This document shows, in pieces, positions 15,629 through 23,555 of a DNA stretch of 47,675 bases. The notes under the pieces are model-generated. The model was not told the origin of the DNA. It did not search any database and worked only from the letters and a program-made list of their open reading frames with translations. A program made the translations under genes and the position numbers. The stretch is from a bacterium (Candidatus Howlettbacteria) CG_4_10_14_0_8_um_filter_40_9. Its GTDB lineage: Bacteria > Patescibacteriota > CPR2 > UBA1875 > GCA-2785325. The first letter of the stretch is position 1. The number at the start of each line of letters is the position of its first letter. The DNA is taken from contig PFMH01000047.1 of the NCBI GenBank assembly GCA_002785325.1, positions 1-47,675 of the forward strand, given 5' to 3'.

Positions 15629-15662
15629 TTAATCCTGGTTTCCAGGGAGTTAAGGAGATATC

Positions 15663-16628
15663 ATGCTTTACAACATCCATCTTCCAGAAGTAAAAGAAGT
15701 AAAAAGTGAAAAAAATATTGGAGTGTTCTCTATAGAACCGCTTTACCCGGGCTATGGAATGACTTTGGGCAATTCGCTTCGAAGAGTCGTACTGTCCAGT
15801 CTAGAAGGTTCTGCCGTTACAGCCGTAAAGATAGATGGAGTTTCACATGAGTATACAACGATGCCAAATGTAAAAGAAGATGTTATAGATATTATCCTGA
15901 ACCTAAAACAACTGCGTGTTAAAAGTATGTCATCTGAGCCTGTATATCTTACTCTTTCTGCTTCGGGTGAAGGAGAGGTAAAAGCAAAAGATATAAAGCC
16001 AAATGCTGACGTAGAAGTTATAAACGGCGATCTCTCTATAGCACACTTGTCTTCAAAGACTTCAAAGTTAAACATGGAGATAAAGATCGAAAATGGCAGA
16101 GGATATGTTCCAGTAGAAAAGAGAGAGGGAGAGAAACTCGAAGTCGGGATGATAGCGATCGACGCCCTATATACACCGGTGAAAAGGGTAAGGTACAATG
16201 TCGAAAGCACTCGTGTCGGACAGATGACAAACTTGGACAAGCTTGTTTTTGAAGTTGAAACCGACGGATCCATAACACCTAGGGAGACGATAGAAAAAGC
16301 TGCTGAGATATTGGTAGAACACTTTTTGGTAATCAGCGGAAAAGAAGCGGTAACCGTAGGCGTGGCTAAGAAAGAAGGAGTTGTCGGAGATGATGGAGAA
16401 TCCTCAAAGATACTTCTAGAAGAGATAAACCTTTCTCCTCGAACGACAAATGCGCTTCTAAACAATGATTTAAAAACTGTAGACGATATCTTAAAAATCG
16501 GGAGCAAAGAGCTCAAAGGTCTAAAAGGATTTGGTTCAAAAGCTTTTGATGAAGTAGTAGACAAGATAAAAGATCTTGGATTTGATTTTGCAGATTCAGA
16601 TAGCGAAGAACCAGTCGTAGAAGAATAG
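15663..16628 (+). CDS. rpoA: RNA polymerase subunit alpha
   Basis: Alpha dimerises to nucleate RNA polymerase, and its C-terminal domain binds UP elements and activators. The N-terminal domain covers residues 1-235 (GVFSIEPLYPGYGMTLGNSLRRVVLSSLEGSAVTAVKIDGV...EYTTMPNVKEDV). A linker and the C-terminal helix-hairpin-helix domain follow (LNNDLKTVDDILKIGSKELKGLKGFG). At 321 residues it is complete. A small hairpin CCTGG-TTT-CCAGG (15634-15646) precedes the AAGGAG ribosome site. Confidence 0.98.
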   Translation: MLYNIHLPEVKEVKSEKNIGVFSIEPLYPGYGMTLGNSLRRVVLSSLEGSAVTAVKIDGVSHEYTTMPNVKEDVIDIILNLKQLRVKSMSSEPVYLTLSASGEGEVKAKDIKPNADVEVINGDLSIAHLSSKTSKLNMEIKIENGRGYVPVEKREGEKLEVGMIAIDALYTPVKRVRYNVESTRVGQMTNLDKLVFEVETDGSITPRETIEKAAEILVEHFLVISGKEAVTVGVAKKEGVVGDDGESSKILLEEINLSPRTTNALLNNDLKTVDDILKIGSKELKGLKGFGSKAFDEVVDKIKDLGFDFADSDSEEPVVEE

Positions 16629-16678
16629 TCATTTAGTTGATAAGTTGTTAAGTTAATAAGTAACTAAGTTTATTCAAG

Positions 16679-17182
16679 ATGCATAGAAGAAGTTATAGCG
16701 GTAGAAAATTTAGCAGGGAAGCGGGACCAAGGAGAGCATTGATGAGATCTCTGGCTACTTCTATTATTCTCTATGAAAAGGTAGAAACCACCAAACCAAA
16801 AGCCAAAGAAGCCCAGAGAATAGTTGAAAAGCTCATAACTTGCGGTAAAAAGGGCTCACTGGCGTCTCTAAGGAAGATAGACAGCTACCTTTTGGATAAA
16901 AATGCTTCTAAAAAAATAATTCTAGAACTGTCAAAGCTGTACAAAGATAGGAATGGCGGTTATGCTCGAGTTTTAAACATAGGGTTTAGAACGGGTGACA
17001 GCGCTTCTATGGCTAGGATAGAACTTTTAGACACGGAGAAGCTTTTGAAAACTGAAAAACCAAGTAAAAAAACCGAAGTGAAAAAAGAGACAAAGACTGA
17101 AAAGAAACCTGTTGCCAAGAAAGCAGATAAAAGCGAAGTAAAAACAAAAAAAGAACCGTCTAAGAAAAAGGATTCAAAGTAG
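16679..17182 (+). CDS. rplQ: 50S ribosomal protein L17 with Lys/Glu tail
   Basis: bL17 has the standard N-terminus (RRSYSGRKFSREAGPRRALMRSLATSIILYEKVETTKPKAKEAQRIVEKLIT) and GGYARVLNIGFRTGDSASMARIELL, ending the domain near residue 118. The remaining 50 residues are a K/E/T/S tail. The rpoA-rplQ-rplM-rpsI order is the usual alpha operon end. Confidence 0.97.
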   Translation: MHRRSYSGRKFSREAGPRRALMRSLATSIILYEKVETTKPKAKEAQRIVEKLITCGKKGSLASLRKIDSYLLDKNASKKIILELSKLYKDRNGGYARVLNIGFRTGDSASMARIELLDTEKLLKTEKPSKKTEVKKETKTEKKPVAKKADKSEVKTKKEPSKKKDSK

Positions 17183-17233
17183 AGGTATTTGTAATATTTG
17201 TATGATTTGTATTAAATTTGTAAATTAGTGGCC

Positions 17234-17671
17234 ATGAAGACTTCAGTAACAAAAAAATCAGATATAGAGCGAAAATGGTATATCATAGATGCCGAGGGCG
17301 TTATATTGGGCAAAGTGGCCGTTAGGGCTGCAGATCTTTTGCGTGGGAAAAACAAAGTAAATTTCTCACCTTCAGTCGACTGCGGGGATCATGTGATTAT
17401 CATAAACGCTTCCAAGATAGCTGTTACCGGCGGCAAAGAAGAGAAAAAGAAATATTATCGGCACAGCTGGTATCCCGGTGGACTTAAGACCTTTACGCTA
17501 AACCAGATGATGGCGAAAGATTCTAGAAAAGTGATCGAGCTTGCGGTAAAAGGAATGCTTCCAAAGAATAAGCTGGCCGATGAGATGATCAAAAAGATGA
17601 AAGTTTTTAAAGATGAAAAACATGATCACGAAGCTCAACAGCCGGAAGTTATAAAATTTTCTAATTCTTAA
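17234..17671 (+). CDS. rplM: 50S ribosomal protein L13
   Basis: uL13 is an early 50S assembly protein. MKTSVTKKSDIERKWYIIDAEGVILGK matches the normal N-terminus, so I prefer this ATG to the in-frame GTG six bases upstream (17228). The product has 145 residues, including LLRGKNKVNFSPSVDCGDHVIIINASKIAVTGGKEEKKKYYRHSWYPGG and AVKGMLPKNKL. No ribosome site is visible. Confidence 0.96.
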   Translation: MKTSVTKKSDIERKWYIIDAEGVILGKVAVRAADLLRGKNKVNFSPSVDCGDHVIIINASKIAVTGGKEEKKKYYRHSWYPGGLKTFTLNQMMAKDSRKVIELAVKGMLPKNKLADEMIKKMKVFKDEKHDHEAQQPEVIKFSNS

Positions 17672-17768
17672 TGTTTAATTTTTAAATAAATCTTAATGAT
17701 CAAATTTTGAAACATTAAAACATTATTTACAAAATTTAAAAATTACAAAATTAAAAAAATTGACTATC
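17672..17768 (+). repeat. AT-rich spacer, rplM-rpsI
   Basis: TTCTTAATGTTTAATTTTTAAATAAATC on the left with AAACATTAAAACATT on the right; partial self-complementarity, no gene. Confidence 0.5.
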
Positions 17769-18230
17769 ATGACAGATACAAAAGAAACAACTGAAGAAAA
17801 GGCACTAGAGGATCAAGAAGCCAAAGATCAAGGTTTTAGCGGTAAATATTCTTATGGCAGAGGAAGAAGAAAAGAAGCTTCTGCTAGGGTTCGTTTGTAC
17901 AAAGGAAACGGTAAAGTAGTTATAAACGGCAAAGAAGGACTTGAGTATTTTAACGGATTTCAAGCTATATATGATGGGATCTTCGCACCGCTGAAGTTAG
18001 CCGGTTACGTGGATCAGTATGACATCTCCGTGAAGATAGAAGGCGGAGGGAAAGCGGGACAGGCGGGAGCGATAAAACTCGGCGTAGCCAGAGCACTTCT
18101 CGAGATAAATGCTGAACTGCGTCCTACGCTTCGTAAAGGCGGATTTTTAACTCGTGACTCCAGAGAAAAAGAAAGAAAGAAACCAGGTCTAAAAAGAGCC
18201 AGAAAAGCTCCACAGTTCTCAAAGAGATAA
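17769..18230 (+). CDS. rpsI: 30S ribosomal protein S9
   Basis: uS9 reaches the P site with its C-terminal Arg. The domain starts after a 30-residue acidic lead: YSYGRGRRKEASARVRLYKGNGKVVING, then GGKAGQAGAIKLGVARALLE, GFLTRDSREKERKKPGLKRARKAPQFSKR. The final KR is the tRNA-contacting end. The ATG at 17769 is preferred over a TTG nine bases upstream. Confidence 0.97.
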   Translation: MTDTKETTEEKALEDQEAKDQGFSGKYSYGRGRRKEASARVRLYKGNGKVVINGKEGLEYFNGFQAIYDGIFAPLKLAGYVDQYDISVKIEGGGKAGQAGAIKLGVARALLEINAELRPTLRKGGFLTRDSREKERKKPGLKRARKAPQFSKR

Positions 18231-18246
18231 TTTTCTCCCCCTCTCC

Positions 18247-18293
18247 TGTCATTCCCGAGTAGCACGTTTTACATCGCGGAGGCGGGAATCCAG
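18247..18293 (+). repeat. REP-like element, copy B
   Basis: TGTCATTCCCG at one end and GGCGGGAATCCAG at the other: the ends pair as an imperfect hairpin. A second partial unit, TGTCATTCTGACC...GGAGGAATCC, follows to about 18351. Both lie between rpsI and the next terminator. Confidence 0.65.
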
Positions 18294-18379
18294 TCTCTTA
18301 TTTGTCATTCTGACCCAGTTTACCCTGAGCAAAGTCGAAGGGGAGGAATCCCTTTCCTAAATCATATCTCAAATTATCC

Positions 18380-18407
18380 AAAAACGGCTTCATCTGAAGC
18401 CGTTTTT
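18380..18407 (+). terminator. Terminator of the ribosomal cluster
   Basis: AAAAACGGCTTC (18380-18391) pairs with GAAGCCGTTTTT (18396-18407) around an ATCT loop: a 12-bp stem with the U-run in the right arm. It overlaps the promoter of the next gene. Confidence 0.88.
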
Positions 18408-18408
18408 G

Positions 18409-18417
18409 TGTTAAGAT
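18409..18417 (+). promoter_or_regulatory. Extended -10 promoter of the nucleotidyltransferase-like gene
   Basis: TGT-TAAGAT at 18409-18417, immediately after the terminator. The -35 at 17 bp is only TTCATC and lies in the terminator stem. A near copy of terminator end plus -10 is at 19058-19079. Confidence 0.5.
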
Positions 18418-18463
18418 TGCGATAGATTTTTTCGGTGATTGTGCGCAGTTGAATAAAAAAGAT

Positions 18464-19033
18464 ATGGAAGTAAGAAAAAAAATATTTATAAATAAATTAC
18501 ACTTATTTGGTCCAACTATTCGTAGTCTGAATGAGGCAGAGATAGACTGGATGTTAGCAGGAAGCGGTTGCCTTTATCTTTTGGGGAACGATAGGATTCC
18601 TGACGATGCTGATATTTTCTTAAAAGACAATATTCATGATGCGGCTGACGAACTTTTCAAAATTAAATCTTTCATATATAAGTCCGATGTTGAGTCGGTA
18701 AGGAATTCAAATCCAGAAGGTAGTCACGATATGCAGCTCACAAGCCATTTAAAGATTAATGTTGGAGGCAAAGAGTACGGTCTCAGTATCACTGATGAGA
18801 TGATGAAGAAAAGAATAAAGACAGAAATCGATGGCGAGCCAGTTTGGCTACTTGCGCCAGAAGATGTACTGATCGTAAAGGCACTTTTGCAAAGGGGATC
18901 AGAGGTTGGAAAGAGCGATCTTGAGGACATCCAAAATTTTATGAAAATCTATCCAAATATAGACAAAGATTATATCAGGTCTAGAATTACCAGTTTAGGA
19001 GCTAATCAAAGAATCGGCGAGATATTCTTTTAA
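18464..19033 (+). CDS. Nucleotidyltransferase-fold protein, orphan
   Basis: A 189-residue protein with a polymerase-beta-type nucleotidyltransferase signature: AGSG at residues 32-35 and DDAD at 47-50. The C-terminal part LLAPEDVLIVKALLQR...KSDLEDIQ is typical of AbiEii/MNT-like or DUF6036-like families. These include toxins and small nucleotide transferases; no toxin or antitoxin partner is adjacent, so the role is open. An in-frame TTG at 18449 is an alternative start. The gene is bracketed by an 18-bp direct repeat (18396-18413 and 19058-19075), suggesting it arrived as a cassette. Confidence 0.6.
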   Translation: MEVRKKIFINKLHLFGPTIRSLNEAEIDWMLAGSGCLYLLGNDRIPDDADIFLKDNIHDAADELFKIKSFIYKSDVESVRNSNPEGSHDMQLTSHLKINVGGKEYGLSITDEMMKKRIKTEIDGEPVWLLAPEDVLIVKALLQRGSEVGKSDLEDIQNFMKIYPNIDKDYIRSRITSLGANQRIGEIFF

Positions 19034-19057
19034 GATTAGATTATTGCGTCTTCAAGC

Positions 19058-19079
19058 GAAGCCGTTTTTGTGTTAGAAT
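19058..19079 (+). promoter_or_regulatory. Promoter of the DUF3467 gene within a direct repeat
   Basis: GAAGCCGTTTTTGTGTTA (19058-19075) repeats 18396-18413 exactly. The extended -10 TGT-TAGAAT lies at 19071-19079; the weak -35 TTCAAG (19051-19056) is 17 bp upstream. Unlike the first copy, the left arm here is degenerate (CTTCAAGCGAAG), so it is probably no longer a strong terminator. Confidence 0.5.
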
Positions 19080-19123
19080 TTTGAAAGGCAGTAGCTTAAG
19101 TATTAAATATCTAAGGAGAAAAA

Positions 19124-19408
19124 ATGAATCAACAACCACAACAAATACAGATCAAAGCAGATGATGCTACGGCAAATGGCGTATATGCCAATATGATGCA
19201 GATAGCGCATACAAAGGAAGAATTCGCGCTAGACTTCATGAACATCATGCCACCCCAAGGAGCTTTGGTATCTCGTATATTCACGAGCCCTGGGCATGCG
19301 AAGAGAATATTAAAAGCTTTAGAAGAAAATATCAAAAATTATGAAAAGCAATTCGGAAACATCGAGGAAGCCGAAGAACCAAAAGGGGGGATAGGGTTTC
19401 AGGGGTAA
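19124..19408 (+). CDS. DUF3467 family protein
   Basis: A 94-residue protein. IQIKADDATANGVYANMMQIAHTKEEFALDFMNIMPPQGALVSRIFTSPGHAKRILKALEENIKNYEKQFG aligns over its full length with the DUF3467 family, found in many bacteria and archaea and without an assigned function as far as I know. The start is supported by an AAGGAG site 6 nt upstream. It is probably monocistronic: repeats follow it and the next gene has its own promoter. Confidence 0.85.
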   Translation: MNQQPQQIQIKADDATANGVYANMMQIAHTKEEFALDFMNIMPPQGALVSRIFTSPGHAKRILKALEENIKNYEKQFGNIEEAEEPKGGIGFQG

Positions 19409-19414
19409 TATCTC

Positions 19415-19442
19415 TGTCATTCTCGCCACAGCGGAAATCCAG
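19415..19442 (+). repeat. REP-like element, copy C
   Basis: TGTCATTCTCGCCACAGCGG to ATCCAG. It matches the reverse complement of 21870-21897, so the two flank the channel-like and pseudouridine-synthase genes as inverted repeats. Confidence 0.65.
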
Positions 19443-19457
19443 TCCTTATAACTCTTC

Positions 19458-19585
19458 TTTTCCACTTTTTGGCAGCAAAAACTGGAGGAAAAACTGCCGA
19501 CTAGGCAGATTCTCAAAATGTCACAATCTTCATTCACTCATGTATGGAAAATGACAACAAGCCGATCCCGGAAGTCATCTTTTCA
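19458..19585 (+). repeat. 128-bp dispersed repeat, copy C
   Basis: Same length and orientation as 993-1120 with about five differences. The region 19409-19674 contains only repeats and no gene. Confidence 0.8.
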
Positions 19586-19674
19586 AACTCTCGCTCATTT
19601 GATTGTTCTTTTTTCGAACTGATAGTCGAGCGGAAACTTAGAAGGAATATTCTGATCTGATATAAATTTTAGAA

Positions 19675-19703
19675 TTTTGTTCTTATTGTTTTTGTGCTAA
19701 GAT
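19675..19703 (+). promoter_or_regulatory. Promoter of the RCK/channel-like gene
   Basis: Extended -10 TGC-TAAGAT (TG 19695-19696, hexamer 19698-19703), identical to that at 1216-1224. The -35 is weak: TTTTGT at 17 bp, or TTGTTC at 15 bp. Confidence 0.6.
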
Positions 19704-19760
19704 TTACTTAATCATCTCAATAAAATTATTTAACTTTATTTAACTTTATATCGGAGGGTT

Positions 19761-20783
19761 ATGGACTCATATGGTGAGAAAAATTTAAAAGTTATATTTG
19801 CACTGTTCTTTTTCTTGGTATTTTCAGGAACAGTCGGTTTTGTCTACCTTAGAGATTTAAGCCCTTGGGTAGCTTTTTATGAGACTCTCCATCTGATGCT
19901 CTCTCATTTTTATGATACAGCTGGTGAAAAAGAGGAGTTTTTGCTCCAACTTACTAACTTGATGCTTATCTCCGGAAGCCTTATAATAGTGGTATACGTT
20001 TTCAAATGGTTCGGTGATTATTTTTTCGGTGGACAGTTAAAAGAAAATTTAAAAAGAAAAAAGATGGATATGAACATATCAAAACTGGAAGACCACTTCA
20101 TAGTCTGCGGATACGGAAGGGTCGGGAGACAGATAGCCGAAGAGCTTCATAATGAGGGAGTTTCTTTTGTAGTTTTGGACAGGAGTAAACCGGATATACA
20201 AGAAGCGGAGAAGAAGGGTTACCTCTGGATAGAAGGGGACTCGACAGATGAAGATGTACTTATAAAAGCTAATATAAAAAAAGCACAGGGTTTGGTAGCC
20301 GCTCTGGGGACTGACTCTGATAATCTTTTTGTTACTTTGGCAGCCAGAAGCGACAATGAAGATCTTTTTATAGTAGCGAGAGCATCGAGGGAAGAGAATG
20401 TTTCAAAGCTTGAAAAGGCGGGAGCGGACAGAGTGGCGCTTCCTTATCAGATAGGCGGATATCATATGGCGACTATGGTGATGAAGCCGGCGGTAGTCGA
20501 TTTCCTTGACGTTTTGGTTGATGGAAAACATGATGAACTTCAGGTGGAGGAAATCGTAGTACCTGTAGATAGCCAACTATGCGGAAAATCTTTAGGGAAT
20601 GCATTATCCAGAAAAAAAACCGGTTCGACTATCCTTGCTATCAATAAAGCAAATGGTGGCTCGAAGGTCAATCCTTCGGGCGAGGAGATATTGCAAGCGA
20701 ATGATAAACTGATAATATTGGGTACCAAAGACAAGCTAGAAAAAATATCTGACGCCGTCATTTGCGAAACAGAAAAAGTATGA
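19761..20783 (+). CDS. RCK (TrkA-N/TrkA-C) channel-like protein without a TVGYG filter
   Basis: The layout is that of a two-helix potassium channel of the MthK type: TM1 about residues 8-30, a pore-loop region 38-60, TM2 about 62-82, then a Rossmann RCK-N domain with GYGRVG at 117-122 and an RCK-C domain from about 260 to the end. The expected selectivity filter TxGYG is missing: the loop reads FYETLHLMLSHFYDTAGEKEEF. It may conduct another ion, be a non-conducting sensor, or have a degenerate pore. A GGAGG ribosome site precedes the ATG. The stop overlaps the next start (ATGA). Confidence 0.8.
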   Translation: MDSYGEKNLKVIFALFFFLVFSGTVGFVYLRDLSPWVAFYETLHLMLSHFYDTAGEKEEFLLQLTNLMLISGSLIIVVYVFKWFGDYFFGGQLKENLKRKKMDMNISKLEDHFIVCGYGRVGRQIAEELHNEGVSFVVLDRSKPDIQEAEKKGYLWIEGDSTDEDVLIKANIKKAQGLVAALGTDSDNLFVTLAARSDNEDLFIVARASREENVSKLEKAGADRVALPYQIGGYHMATMVMKPAVVDFLDVLVDGKHDELQVEEIVVPVDSQLCGKSLGNALSRKKTGSTILAINKANGGSKVNPSGEEILQANDKLIILGTKDKLEKISDAVICETEKV

Positions 20784-21688
20784 GGTTTATAGTTTCAAAG
20801 GGGAAAGTTAGGATTGATAAATTCTTAAGTTCTAAAATATTGGATAAATCCAGATCGTTCCTTCAAAAGATTATTCGCGAAGGAAAGGTTCATGTTGGCG
20901 GATTGGTAGTCGGTCAGGGCTATGTGGTGAAGTCAAAAGACGTTATAAGTATCGATCTAAAAGATGAAGGAGCCTCGATACTTAAAAAAGAAAATCTAAA
21001 ACTCCGAATAATTTTTGAAGACAAGGACATCATAGTTTTAGAAAAGCCATTGGGGATAGCGGTCCATCCTGCAGAAGGAAAAAACTCAGGTACTCTGGTG
21101 AATGCTCTTTTAGATAAGCTAGACATCGAGATAAAAAATAAAAGACCTGGGATAGTCCATAGGTTAGACAAGGACACGACAGGTCTTTTAGTGATCGCGA
21201 AAAATGAAAAGTCTTTGGTGAATCTGCAAAAACAATTTCAGGATAGAGAAGTTGAAAAGAGATATCTCGTACTGGTTTACGGACATGTTTATCCGAAACA
21301 CGGCGAGATCAATATCCCGATCGGAAAAGGACAGGATAAAACGAAAAGAAAACCAGCTGAAGAAGGAAAAGGATCAGTTACAAAGTTTGAGGTCATAGAA
21401 TATATCAAACATGACGGAGCAGAGTATACCTTAGCGGAAGCGTCGCTCATAACCGGCAGAACGCATCAGATAAGGGTACATTTTAAGTCGATAGGGTTTC
21501 CGGTAGTGGGGGATAAAGACTATTCTTTGAAAAAATACATGGCGTTGGATGAAAAACTCGGTCTGGATAGGCAGTTTTTGCACGCTTATAAGCTCGGTTT
21601 TCATCATCCAAAAACAGGTAAATGGGTCGGTTTTGTAAGTGATCTTCCTCAAGATCTAAATGATGTTCTAAAATATCTTAAGAGTTAA
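20780..21688 (+). CDS. RluA-family 23S rRNA pseudouridine synthase (RluD-like)
   Basis: Converts specific uridines in 23S rRNA to pseudouridine. From the ATG at 20780 (ATGA overlap with the previous stop) it has 302 residues: an S4 RNA-binding domain (about 10-60) and the synthase domain with HRLDKDTTGLLVIAK at 127-141; D130 is the expected catalytic Asp. GRTHQIRVHF and QFLHAYKLGFHHP are also diagnostic. An in-frame TTG at 20762 is a less likely start. It is closest to RluD/RluC; the exact target uridine cannot be read from sequence. Confidence 0.93.
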   Translation: MRFIVSKGKVRIDKFLSSKILDKSRSFLQKIIREGKVHVGGLVVGQGYVVKSKDVISIDLKDEGASILKKENLKLRIIFEDKDIIVLEKPLGIAVHPAEGKNSGTLVNALLDKLDIEIKNKRPGIVHRLDKDTTGLLVIAKNEKSLVNLQKQFQDREVEKRYLVLVYGHVYPKHGEINIPIGKGQDKTKRKPAEEGKGSVTKFEVIEYIKHDGAEYTLAEASLITGRTHQIRVHFKSIGFPVVGDKDYSLKKYMALDEKLGLDRQFLHAYKLGFHHPKTGKWVGFVSDLPQDLNDVLKYLKS

Positions 21689-21697
21689 ATCTATTTA

Positions 21698-21769
21698 TTC
21701 CACTTTTTGGCAGCCCTTCTACGCTCACCGAGCTACACAGGGTAGACGCCAACTGGAGGAAAAACTGCC
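21698..21769 (+). repeat. Dispersed repeat, copy D (interrupted core)
   Basis: Shares TTCCACTTTTTGGCAG and AACTGGAGGAAAAACTGCC with copies A and C. A stretch of about 36 nt replaces the short loop between the GGCAG and CTGCC arms. The rest of 21770-21869 has no gene that I can see. Confidence 0.65.
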
Positions 21770-21869
21770 CCTTCGACTACGCTCAGGGCAAGCTACGCTA
21801 CAATTTTATAGTTTACCCCGCAGAGCAATCAGAATAGAATCCCAATATTTTAGTAATAAGCAATACTTT

Positions 21870-21897
21870 CTGGATTCCCGCTGATGCGAGAATGACA
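21870..21897 (-). repeat. REP-like element, inverted copy D
   Basis: CTGGATTCCCGC to GAGAATGACA, the reverse complement of copy C (19415-19442) with few differences. Confidence 0.65.
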
Positions 21898-21936
21898 GGC
21901 GGAGCGGGGCTATTGTCGGTACTATGGAAGATAATC

Positions 21937-21965
21937 TTCATTTCAGATCATTTTTCTGTTATAAT
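21937..21965 (+). promoter_or_regulatory. Promoter of holB, predicted leaderless start
   Basis: Perfect extended -10 TGT-TATAAT (TG 21957-21958, hexamer 21960-21965); -35 TTCATT (21937-21942) at 17 bp. The normal start distance of about 7 nt lands on 21972, the A of the ATG. Confidence 0.72.
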
Positions 21966-21971
21966 TCAGGC

Positions 21972-22907
21972 ATGTTTACGGGAATAGTGGGGCACAAAAG
22001 GGCTGTCGGGCTTTTAGAAAATGATTTGAAAAGCGGATCTATATCCCACGCTTATATATTTTCAGGGCCGTCGAATGTGGGAAAATCTACTGTGGCTTTG
22101 AGATTTGCGCGAAATGCTATCTGCGGTTGCGGAGATTGCAACGAATGTACTCTTGCAGAAAAAGGATCTCAACCGGATATTTTGATATTTGGCGGAAGTG
22201 AAAGTCTAAAGATCGAAGAATCAAAGGAGATACAAAAGTTTTTAGGTCTAAAACCGCATCAAGCAAAGAGAAAGATCGTTATCATTTCTGACGTGGAAAG
22301 GATGACGAGGGAAGCGGCAAATAGTCTTTTAAAGATTCTTGAAGAGCCGAGCGGAAATTCTGTCATTATTCTCACCGCCAAAAACAAGCAAAATATCCTC
22401 GAAACTATCGTTTCCAGATGCAGGGCAGTGAACTTTACTTTAGTTTCTGACAGCGACATATTGGAGTGGTCCAAATCTAAAGATATCGATTTTTCAGCCA
22501 ATGATTGTTTTTTCTTTGGCAAACCGGGTCTTTTTATGGGTAATACTAGCAAGGAAGAACCAGAGGAATCAAGACAGGAGATTATAGATATGTTGCCGAC
22601 TTTTTTTAAGAAAGGGAACTATAAAAAGAAGTTTGATTTGGCAAAGGGGATAGCAGATTCGCCAAACATCATTTTTATGCTTGAGATCTTCTCATTTATT
22701 TTTAGGGACATGATGCTCTTTAACAGTGGATTTAAGAGTGCAGGCAATATAAAATATATGGATGCGGAGAAGTATAGTCGTTTCTATACGGTTAAAAAAT
22801 TAGAAGAAATACTAGTGATGATAGAAAAGATAAAGGAAAGTATAACAAAGGGTATAAACACAAAAGTTTTTTTGGAAGTGCTCATTTTAAAAATGGAAGG
22901 AATATAA
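21972..22907 (+). CDS. holB: DNA polymerase III delta' subunit
   Basis: Delta' is part of the clamp loader. From the ATG at 21972 (311 residues) it starts MFTGIVGHKRAVGLL. It has a Walker A motif SGPSNVGKST (31-40), a Cys4 zinc site (C51, C53, C56, C59), VERMTREAANSLLKILEEPSG and a sensor region VSRCRAVNF. An upstream in-frame ATG at 21924 lies before the promoter -10 and is therefore rejected as the start. ricT follows directly, as in Bacillus (holB-yaaT). Confidence 0.9.
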   Translation: MFTGIVGHKRAVGLLENDLKSGSISHAYIFSGPSNVGKSTVALRFARNAICGCGDCNECTLAEKGSQPDILIFGGSESLKIEESKEIQKFLGLKPHQAKRKIVIISDVERMTREAANSLLKILEEPSGNSVIILTAKNKQNILETIVSRCRAVNFTLVSDSDILEWSKSKDIDFSANDCFFFGKPGLFMGNTSKEEPEESRQEIIDMLPTFFKKGNYKKKFDLAKGIADSPNIIFMLEIFSFIFRDMMLFNSGFKSAGNIKYMDAEKYSRFYTVKKLEEILVMIEKIKESITKGINTKVFLEVLILKMEGI

Positions 22908-23555
22908 ATGGTAAAAGTAGCAGGAGTACAATTCATCTCGGGTCTTAAGGTTTACGATTTTAAGATGTTGGATGACGTGAAGATAAGGGATTATGTTCTT
23001 GTGGAAACCGTTCAGGGGGAGGAGATCGGTAAAGTTGTTTATATCAACAAAGAGTTTGAGGAAAAAGATCTCAGATCTCCACTGAAAGAGATAAAAAAGA
23101 TTTTGACCGAAGAGGATAGGCATAATCTAAAGGAATATAGGAAAAAGGGACAAGAAATTATGCCTCAATTTGTCGAGAAGATAGAGAAGTACGGTTTGAA
23201 GATGAGTCCAGTTATGCTCGACTACAGTTTGGATGGAGAAACTATCATCCTTTATTTTACAGCTGACGGTAGAGTGGATTTTCGAAGCTTAGTAAGAGAT
23301 CTGGCTAGAACTTTTAGAAAACAGGTAAAGCTCCGACAAGTCGGTTCACGTGATGAGGCGAAAATATACGGCGGTTTTGGGATGTGCGGGAGGCCGATCT
23401 GTTGCAGATCATTTATCGTCAGCACTGAATCTATAACAATGGATATGGCAAGAGGACAATACAAGTCTGGCATAAGCGCAAATAAAGTTTCTGGGCTTTG
23501 CGGCAGACTTATGTGCTGTTTGTCATTTGAACCGGGAAATAAGAAAAAGAAATGA
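22908..23555 (+). CDS. ricT: PSP1-domain protein RicT (YaaT) family
   Basis: A 215-residue protein with the PSP1 C-terminal domain: VDFRSLVRDLARTFRKQVKLRQVGSRDEAKIYGGFGMCGRPICC and GLCGRLMCCLSFE. The clustered cysteines match RicT, which in Bacillus is part of the iron-sulfur RicA-RicF-RicT complex that influences RNase Y and development. No RicA or RicF is near. It starts directly after the holB stop, the same neighbour as in Firmicutes. The stop overlaps the next start (ATGA). Confidence 0.88.
   Translation: MVKVAGVQFISGLKVYDFKMLDDVKIRDYVLVETVQGEEIGKVVYINKEFEEKDLRSPLKEIKKILTEEDRHNLKEYRKKGQEIMPQFVEKIEKYGLKMSPVMLDYSLDGETIILYFTADGRVDFRSLVRDLARTFRKQVKLRQVGSRDEAKIYGGFGMCGRPICCRSFIVSTESITMDMARGQYKSGISANKVSGLCGRLMCCLSFEPGNKKKK

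Noticed and set aside
15752..16564. 270-codon antisense frame to rpoA
   Set aside because: Long only because rpoA codon use leaves the opposite strand free of stops; no family features.
21924..21971. Upstream in-frame ATG of holB
   Set aside because: It lies before the -10; homologues start at MFTGIVGHKRA-like sequence.
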